11,086 nucleotides of DNA from CAWVVV01 sp964629165 (GTDB lineage Bacteria > Verrucomicrobiota > Verrucomicrobiia > Opitutales > Oceanipulchritudinaceae). Position 1 is the stretch's first letter. Each line of letters opens with the position of its first letter. Made by a program: the position numbers and the translations under genes. This document shows positions 6,649 to 11,086 of the stretch, one piece after another. Location of the stretch: NCBI GenBank assembly GCA_964629165.1, contig CAZVQJ010000091.1, forward strand, positions 1 to 11,086, written 5' to 3'. Under the pieces are notes generated by a model. It saw nothing but the letters and a program-made list of their open reading frames with translations, was not told the origin of the DNA and did no database searches.

Positions 6649-7416
6649 TCAGGAGCGGGCGGCGGCAATCGTGAGCGGTTGCCTGCGTGCCGTCTCTGCC
6701 CGTTCGAACTTCATGTTCTCAAGGAGTTGCCCGCATGTGTCGTGGCTCCCGTCGAGGATCTGCACATCCGGCGAAAGCTCATCAAAGACATACCGACTCA
6801 CCGAAGCATTTTCGGTATCGATCATGATGTGGTTCGGCACGCGCGCGCCAAGCTGCATGCCCGGGTTGATGCAGAGCGTGTCGCCCAGCCTCGAAAACCA
6901 CTGATTGGGCAGGTGTTGATGACCGCACAGGAGCATTTTTGGCGAACGGTCCTTGATCAGCTCGGTCAAATCCGGCTCCCCACCATCCCATCCATCCTCG
7001 GACCTGGAAACGGTCGAGCCATGGGGAGGGCTGTGCGTGATCAAGATGTCGGCCGCTTCGTCCGGAATGGACGCGCGATATTCCGTCGTCTGAAGCGAAA
7101 TACCATCGATCACAGCGACATCTCCACAGGCCCAGAAATCCGCGCGTTCGACCTGTCGGAGCCAAGAGGCGGGGTTCCATTGGTTTGCGCGGGAGTCCCA
7201 CGTGCGATCATGGTTTCCGCTGCTAATGCAGAGAGGACCTGCAAGCTGTTGAATCCACGCCGAGGCCCATTCGACCTGCCGGTGATGCGGTGTTGGATGA
7301 TTCTGGTTCAAAAGATCTCCGGCGATGACAAGCACATCGCGATCCGGGGCGTCGTTACGCAACCAGTCGAACCACGGATGGAAGTAATGAAGATCTGAGA
7401 CGAATAAAATTTTCAT
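6649..7416 (-). CDS. calcineurin-like metallophosphoesterase
   Basis: This 255-residue cytoplasmic protein has all the metal-binding motifs of calcineurin-like phosphoesterases: DLH (Asp8, His10), GD (Gly33-Asp34), GNHD (67-70, with Asn68 and His69), His128 in THSPPHG, and GHQH (165-168). The compact size and the HSPPHG/GHQH spacing fit the small YfcE/Icc-like predicted hydrolases of cyclic nucleotides, phosphodiesters or nucleic acids; the substrate cannot be told from sequence. ATG at 7416 (MKILFVSDLH) is the usual start; an in-frame start at 7443 would add nine residues. No strong ribosome-binding site is visible. It heads the minus-strand run metallophosphoesterase-Rnk-UPF0316 and diverges from the PLP gene across a long non-coding interval. 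Confidence 0.85.
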   Translation of the reverse strand: MKILFVSDLHYFHPWFDWLRNDAPDRDVLVIAGDLLNQNHPTPHHRQVEWASAWIQQLAGPLCISSGNHDRTWDSRANQWNPASWLRQVERADFWACGDVAVIDGISLQTTEYRASIPDEAADILITHSPPHGSTVSRSEDGWDGGEPDLTELIKDRSPKMLLCGHQHLPNQWFSRLGDTLCINPGMQLGARVPNHIMIDTENASVSRYVFDELSPDVQILDGSHDTCGQLLENMKFERAETARRQPLTIAAARS

Positions 7417-7502
7417 TGGGCTGAGTACGCTGAAAATGCTCACTGCCAGATGAATAGCCGTGGGCGTTGAGTGGGGTTGAACGGCGCGGAATCCCTCTAT
7501 TG

Positions 7503-7702
7503 TGGGGTCTGGTGCGCGAGTACGCGGTTGCGGGGTCTTGGAGTCAGTGCCGCGGATCGTGCAGGAGGTTTGCCCGGTGCTTGCTAAACCTGAAGGGGCG
7601 CCGGACAGAATCGATTTGTCACGCGGCCGTCAGTGGCAAGCACCGGGTAAACCCGGGCAGACCACTAGGGTCAGCTCACGGAAACACTGCCGTGGAATCT
7701 GA
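7503..7702 (+). ncRNA. candidate structured leader RNA upstream of the PLP gene
   Basis: The divergent interval contains several stems on the plus strand. The main one is the 18-bp arm pair 7567-7584 / 7636-7653 (see separate entry). Inside its loop GCCG...CGGC encloses GACAGA (7604-7609) paired with TTTGTC (7615-7620). Downstream, CACGG (7677-7681) pairs with CCGTG (7690-7694), flanked by TCAG (7671-7674) with CTGA (7699-7702). AGTGG (7632-7636) could instead pair with CCACT (7662-7666), competing with the main stem. GGGGTCT occurs twice upstream (around 7504-7510 and 7532-7538) and can pair with AGACC at 7659-7663. No known riboswitch, RNase P, SRP, tmRNA or 6S signature is seen. That it is transcribed is inferred. 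Confidence 0.4.
7567..7653. repeat. 18-bp inverted repeat with structured 51-base loop
   Basis: 7567-7584 (GGTTTGCCCGGTGCTTGC) is complementary to 7636-7653 (GCAAGCACCGGGTAAACC) at 17 of 18 positions; the remaining one is a G.T that pairs in RNA. Two more pairs (T.G and A-T) extend the stem inward. The 51-base interior has its own hairpin. The 87-base unit resembles either the long stem of a regulatory RNA or a small palindromic mobile element; no target-site duplication is visible beside it. Confidence 0.75.
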
Positions 7703-7766
7703 ACGATCGGTGACATTCTGAATGAGCAATTGATTACCCACTTCTTTGCCCTGAATCCGGAGCAAA

Positions 7767-7845
7767 GTCAAGCTAGGCAAAACGGTGAAGAAATCGATTG
7801 TCTCTCGTCACGACGGGTGCCCTCTGCTGCAAAGCTTGCCTTGAC
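7767..7845 (+). repeat. second leader stem just upstream of the PLP start
   Basis: GTCAA (7767-7771) and GGCAA (7776-7780), separated by a four-base bulge, are complementary to the uninterrupted TTGCC-TTGAC at 7836-7845, giving a ten-pair stem that ends 25 bases before the ATG at 7871. A smaller competing hairpin, CTTTGC (7744-7749) with GCAAAG (7762-7767), shares its 5' edge. The frame is open here back to 7730, but its translation does not look like the enzyme family. Confidence 0.35.
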
Positions 7846-7870
7846 GACACGCGCGTCCCATCACGTGGCT

Positions 7871-9091
7871 ATGACGACGGCTGGAATCGCAGGGGACGGC
7901 GCGGCATCGCAGGGACCGCCCGATCTGGAAACGATCTGCGCGCACCTCGGGTCCGATCATGCCGACTCGGAGCGGGGACCTTTTCAGGTGCCAATCGCGC
8001 AGTCGACGGTGTTCAACCTCGGTACCCCCGACGACGCAGAAGCCCTCTTTTCTGGAACGCGAGCGGGATATGCCTATACCCGTTTCGGGAACCCGACTGT
8101 CGATGTGCTGGCCCAAGCCCTCGCGCGACTTGAAGGCGGTGCCGAAGCGGTCGTGACGAGTTCGGGCAACGCCGCCGTGCACTGTGCGATTGCGATGGCG
8201 CTGCAGGACAGCCGGGGACCGATCGTGGCATCCTCCGACCTCTACGGAGGCAGCTGCGAAGTGCTCGAAATCCTTCGTTCGACCTTCGGCCTTCCCGTGG
8301 AATTCGTCGATGCAATGCACACAGATCGATGGCACGAGGCGGTCTCACGGGCTGGCGTGGTGCTTTTCGAAACTCCTTCGAATCCGTTGATGCGGCTAGT
8401 CGATATCGCTGCGACGGTGGCGGCTGCCCGAACCGCAGGGGCGGCCGTCGTGGTGGATAATACGGTGGCAACCCCCTACAATCAGCAGCCAATTGCCCTC
8501 GGCGCCGACTTCGTGGTGCATTCCACGAGCAAGTTCCTCAACGGTCACTCCGATATGATCGGTGGTTGTGTCGTTGCGCGGGAAGCCTTCTCGCCAGCGG
8601 CGAAGAGCGTGCACAAGAATTTCGGTGCGACCGTCAACGCCCTCGACGCCTGGTTGACGCTGCGTGGGCTGCGCACCTTTGCGCTCCGCATGCAGGCCCA
8701 CAACCACAACGGACTGGCGGTTGCCCGGTGGCTCCGGGAGCGCCCGGAAGTGACACAGGTCCACTTCCCCGGCCTTTCCGGGGACGAAGATATTTTTCGC
8801 CGGCAGATGCGCCACGGGAGCAGCCTGCTGTCCTTCGAGCTGCGCGGAGGAGAGCAGGCCGCGCGGCAATTTCTCAGCCGCATCCGCGTGATCCTCCACG
8901 CAGTGAGTCTGGGTGGCATGGAGAGTCTCGCCACGACACCAGCGACCACCAGTCATCGTGGAATGACGGTGGAACAACGGCGTCGGGCAGGATTGGGCGA
9001 CGGGCTCGTCCGCCTCTCCGTCGGCGTGGAATCGATCGACGCCCTCATCACCGACCTGGAGCAGGCGATCAGCGGGGGCGATGAGAAGTAA
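7871..9091 (+). CDS. cystathionine gamma-synthase-family PLP enzyme
   Basis: The 406-residue protein is a full-length member of the Cys/Met-metabolism PLP family (fold type I), which includes cystathionine gamma-synthase, cystathionine gamma-lyase, O-acetylhomoserine sulfhydrylase and methionine gamma-lyase. YAYTRFGNPT (67-76) is the phosphate-contacting segment, Tyr125 in SDLYGG should stack on PLP, Asp196 in VVDNT binds the pyridine nitrogen, and Lys221 in HSTSKFLNGHSD is the Schiff-base lysine. The substrate-loop position usually SGM reads SSGNAAV (98-103), an unusual Asn. The subtype cannot be fixed from sequence alone, though synthase or lyase in transsulfuration is most likely. The open frame reaches back to 7730, but family length and conservation favour ATG 7871. 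The DUF488 gene follows at once, so the two are probably co-transcribed. Confidence 0.85.
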   Translation: MTTAGIAGDGAASQGPPDLETICAHLGSDHADSERGPFQVPIAQSTVFNLGTPDDAEALFSGTRAGYAYTRFGNPTVDVLAQALARLEGGAEAVVTSSGNAAVHCAIAMALQDSRGPIVASSDLYGGSCEVLEILRSTFGLPVEFVDAMHTDRWHEAVSRAGVVLFETPSNPLMRLVDIAATVAAARTAGAAVVVDNTVATPYNQQPIALGADFVVHSTSKFLNGHSDMIGGCVVAREAFSPAAKSVHKNFGATVNALDAWLTLRGLRTFALRMQAHNHNGLAVARWLRERPEVTQVHFPGLSGDEDIFRRQMRHGSSLLSFELRGGEQAARQFLSRIRVILHAVSLGGMESLATTPATTSHRGMTVEQRRRAGLGDGLVRLSVGVESIDALITDLEQAISGGDEK

Positions 9092-9095
9092 CGGG

Positions 9096-9581
9096 ATGCC
9101 GAGCAAAATCACGACCTATCGATACGGCGCGTCTGCGGAAGTCACGGGGCTCCGCCTCGGCGTTGCGCGGCACCTGCCCCGAGGCATCAAGAAGACGGAC
9201 TACGCCGCACGCGGATACTTCGATCTCTGGCTGCCGGTTCTCGCGCCCAGCAGCGAACTCGTCCGCAAATTTCGCCACGAGGAGATCGCCCATCCTGCAT
9301 TCGCCCGCGCCTACCGGGCGGAGATGAAGAAGGCCGAACCCCGCGCCGTGATCGAGCTCGTCGCACGTTTGTCCCGGCATCAGCCCCTTGCGCTCGGCTG
9401 CTTCTGCGAGGATCCTGCACGGTGTCACCGGTCGCTCCTTCAGGAACTCCTCGAAGATGCCGACAAATCGCTGTCATCCCCGGATGCCGCCGCATCGTCG
9501 CCACCGGAAGGCTACGCGAGCGCTCCCTGTTATCTGGTTGACTCGAATTCGTTCCGGGAGGAATTCAGGGAACCCCGCTAA
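9096..9581 (+). CDS. DUF488-family protein
   Basis: The 161-residue protein has the DUF488 signature: TYRYG at the start, GLRLGVARHLPRGIKK (18-33), WLPVLAPSSELVRKFR (45-60), and GCFCEDPARCHRSLL (101-115), in which Cys102, Cys104, Cys110, His111 and Arg112 form the conserved Cys-x-Cys-Glu...Cys-His-Arg cluster. The family's biochemical role is not established. After about residue 122 it carries an extra Ser/Ala/Pro-rich tail ending in NSFREEFREPR. The ATG at 9096, four bases after the PLP gene's stop, matches the usual MxxxxTYRYG start; an ATG at 9081 overlapping that stop is also possible. The spacing indicates one transcript with the PLP gene. Confidence 0.8.
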   Translation: MPSKITTYRYGASAEVTGLRLGVARHLPRGIKKTDYAARGYFDLWLPVLAPSSELVRKFRHEEIAHPAFARAYRAEMKKAEPRAVIELVARLSRHQPLALGCFCEDPARCHRSLLQELLEDADKSLSSPDAAASSPPEGYASAPCYLVDSNSFREEFREPR

Positions 9582-9604
9582 GGCAGTGTCCTTCCACCTG
9601 CCTT
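9580..9604 (+). terminator. 7-bp hairpin at the DUF488 stop codon
   Basis: AAGGCAG (9580-9586) is perfectly complementary to CTGCCTT (9598-9604) with an 11-base loop, overlapping the TAA stop of the DUF488 gene. No T-run follows directly, so it is a weak terminator candidate or a 3' end stabiliser before the oxidoreductase gene starting at 9632. Confidence 0.35.
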
Positions 9605-9631
9605 CACGGGCAAAATTTATTCGATCGCATC

Positions 9632-10705
9632 ATGACCCACACATCCCAGAGCTATGCTCCCTCCGGAAAACTGCCAGAAGCCGTCGTCGCTCCGGGCGAA
9701 TTCGTTTTCAGTGTCGCACACCTCGACCATGGGCACATTTACATGCAGACGGAGGGCCTGCTTGAGGCTGGTGCCACGCTGCGGTCAGTCTTCGACACGG
9801 ATGAGGCGCGGCTCAATGACTTCCTCACCCGCTATGCTTCGACCGGTGTGCGCGCCGCCCGAAGCATGGAGGAGATTCTCGATGATGACGCCGTCCAGCT
9901 CGTCGCGGCGGCGGCGGTTCCCTGTGACCGCGGTCCCCTCGGCTGTCGTGTGATGCGGGCGGGCAAGGATTACTTCACGGACAAATGCCCCTTCACCTCC
10001 CTTGAGCAGCTCGAAGACGCGCGCATCGCGGCGCAAGCGACCGGGCGCAAGTACATCGTTTACTACAGTGAACGCCTCCACGTGGAGTCTTCCGTCCATG
10101 CCGATACCCTCATTCGTTCGGGTGCGATCGGCGATATCATCCACATCAGCATTATGGGACCCCACCGCCACGGAAGGGGGCGCCCTAACTGGTTTTATCA
10201 GAAATCGAAGTTCGGCGGAATCCTCACCGATATCTGTTCGCACCAGGTGGATCAATTTCTTCATTACACCGGCGCCCGTGACGGCGAGGTCAAGCACGCC
10301 CGTGTGGCAAACTTCGCCCATCCAGACCGACCGGAGTTCGAGGATTTCGGGGAAGCGGTTTTCCACCTCGATACCGGTGCTTCCTGCCATTCCCGCGTGG
10401 ATTGGTTCACCCCGGATGGACTCGGAACCTGGGGAGATGGCCGCATGTTTGCAGTCGGCACAAACGGGTATCTCGAAATCCGCAAATATATCGATGTCAC
10501 CCGCGGGACCGGTGGAGATGTCATTTACCTCGTCGACGGAGCGGGGGAACATCGGATCGACTGCGCCGGGAAGGTGGGGTTCCCGTTTTTCGGTGAATGC
10601 ATCCTCGACTGTCTCAACCGGACCGAGATCGCCATGACGCAGCACCACGCCTTCAAGGCTGCTGAATTGTCCCTCCGCGCGCAGGCACTCGCCGACAGCG
10701 TCTGA
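9632..10705 (+). CDS. Gfo/Idh/MocA-family oxidoreductase
   Basis: The 357-residue protein is an NAD(P)-dependent sugar or inositol dehydrogenase-like enzyme. The N-terminal Rossmann part (about 24-140) has EFVFSVAHLDHGHIYMQTEGLLEAGATLRSVFDTD, so the usual GxGxxG is replaced by a His-rich AHLDHGH loop, a variant seen in a branch of this superfamily. DKCPF with Lys118 stands for the family's EKP motif. The C-terminal domain holds FGGILTDICSHQVDQFLHY, with Asp200 and His204 as the D-x-x-x-H pair expected in the active site. The start at 9632 is the first suitable ATG; no clear ribosome-binding site precedes it. Being convergent with a GH2-type gene suggests a role in oxidising a sugar or polyol released from polysaccharide, which is inference from context. 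Confidence 0.8.
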   Translation: MTHTSQSYAPSGKLPEAVVAPGEFVFSVAHLDHGHIYMQTEGLLEAGATLRSVFDTDEARLNDFLTRYASTGVRAARSMEEILDDDAVQLVAAAAVPCDRGPLGCRVMRAGKDYFTDKCPFTSLEQLEDARIAAQATGRKYIVYYSERLHVESSVHADTLIRSGAIGDIIHISIMGPHRHGRGRPNWFYQKSKFGGILTDICSHQVDQFLHYTGARDGEVKHARVANFAHPDRPEFEDFGEAVFHLDTGASCHSRVDWFTPDGLGTWGDGRMFAVGTNGYLEIRKYIDVTRGTGGDVIYLVDGAGEHRIDCAGKVGFPFFGECILDCLNRTEIAMTQHHAFKAAELSLRAQALADSV

Positions 10706-10719
10706 ACGATTCGCGCCGC

Positions 10720-11086
10720 TCAGGCGAAGAGCCCGGCCAGAGCGGACTCATCGAGCGGAACCTCGGGACGAAAATCGTCGCTTCCTGCATACGCAAGCAG
10801 GCTGGCGAGCAACTGCCGATTCACGGGGTCGCGCGCGTTCAACACATCGACGCTGCACAGGAGGAGGCGTCCGGCGCCCACCCTCGCCTCCAGAAGCATT
10901 GCAAGCCGACGTGCCCGATACCAGTCATCGATTACCCGGACAATCGGCGATAAAGCGGACGGAAGGTCGTCAAGGACCATCGCACCGCCTTCATGGATCG
11001 GATACCACCATTGCCAATTGGAATGGCTTTCGGTGGGGAATAAGGCGAAGGCCGGGTGCTGTGGATCGCAGAGGATGCCGAGCGTG
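10720..11086 (-). CDS. C-terminal end of a GH2-type glycoside hydrolase (partial)
   Basis: The minus-strand frame is open from the window's right edge to the stop at 10720 (121 codons visible), so the gene continues beyond the window. The visible part, beginning LGILCDPQHPAFALFPTE and running through HSNWQWWYPIHEGGAMVLDDLP, IVRVIDDWYRARRLAMLLEARVGAGRLLLCSVD and RQLLASLLAYAGSDDF, is the C-terminal domain I associate with large GH2-family beta-galactosidase-like enzymes of Bacteroidota and Verrucomicrobiota. The catalytic glutamates would lie outside the window, so the activity is unproven. An internal ATG at 10980 is not the real start, since conservation extends through the edge. It converges on the oxidoreductase with only 14 bases between stops. 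Confidence 0.7.
   Translation of the reverse strand, partial: TLGILCDPQHPAFALFPTESHSNWQWWYPIHEGGAMVLDDLPSALSPIVRVIDDWYRARRLAMLLEARVGAGRLLLCSVDVLNARDPVNRQLLASLLAYAGSDDFRPEVPLDESALAGLFA

Noticed and set aside
6613..7398. Plus-strand frame preceded by GGAGG and an ATG near 6628
   Set aside because: It lies antisense to the metallophosphoesterase, which carries a full set of metal-binding motifs; the GGAGG-ATG arrangement looks like chance.
7477..7503. TTGAAC ... TATTGT promoter-like pair upstream of the PLP leader
   Set aside because: The spacing is 15 bases and both boxes are poor matches, so it is not listed as a promoter, although a promoter somewhere here is likely.
7503..7720. Known RNA classes: SAM-I, SAH, cobalamin, RNase P, SRP, tmRNA, 6S or tRNA
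   Set aside because: I looked for their conserved core sequences on both strands and found none; only a covariance search could exclude a divergent member.
1..11086. CRISPR array, insertion sequence with transposase, or prophage genes
   Set aside because: No regularly spaced repeats, transposase, integrase or phage structural motifs are visible in any frame.

Overview
The window is a GC-rich stretch of bacterial chromosome. The gene repertoire suggests a polysaccharide-degrading member of the Verrucomicrobiota, perhaps Opitutae. It includes a DUF6250/DUF1961-like lipoprotein, a secreted CBM9-like plus PKD protein, a GH2-type C-terminal domain with an HSNWQWW motif, a GlmU-C-like hexapeptide protein and a Gfo/Idh/MocA oxidoreductase. 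This assignment is inferred from gene content; there is no rRNA or other phylogenetic marker here.

Left part (1-3400). A small exported orphan protein (minus, 33-611) ends on a 15-bp hairpin and is preceded by a leader that can form either a nested stem or a terminator with a U5 tract (637-744). Then come a CatB-like hexapeptide acyltransferase (plus, 1102-1752), a convergent short protein resembling only the N-terminal half of a GT4 glycosyltransferase (minus, 1767-2342), a gene-poor gap (2343-2681) and a stand-alone GlmU-C-like left-handed beta-helix protein (minus, 2682-3368). These look like accessory cell-envelope or surface-polysaccharide genes.

Middle part (3400-7420), all on the minus strand. 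In order of transcription: a calcineurin-like metallophosphoesterase, an Rnk/GreA-C-like transcription-factor relative, a UPF0316 (DUF5698+DUF2179) membrane protein, a lipoprotein of the DUF6250/DUF1961 type, and a secreted CBM9-like/PKD protein. The last two overlap by ATGA and are probably translationally coupled. They look like an exported carbohydrate-binding pair.

Right part (7420-11086). A non-coding interval of about 450 bp separates the divergent metallophosphoesterase from a PLP-dependent cystathionine gamma-synthase-family gene (plus, 7871-9091). It holds an 18-bp inverted repeat (one G.U) closing a loop with its own hairpin, plus further stems, so it is a candidate structured leader RNA or a small mobile palindrome. 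A DUF488 protein follows immediately, then a Gfo/Idh/MocA oxidoreductase with an atypical N-terminal nucleotide-binding loop. The window ends inside a convergent, truncated gene with a GH2-type C-terminal domain, which fits a sugar-catabolism locus continuing to the right.

The least explained signals are the two structured non-coding regions (637-744 on the minus strand and 7503-7845 on the plus strand) and the DUF6250/CBM9-PKD pair. Everything else belongs to recognisable families.
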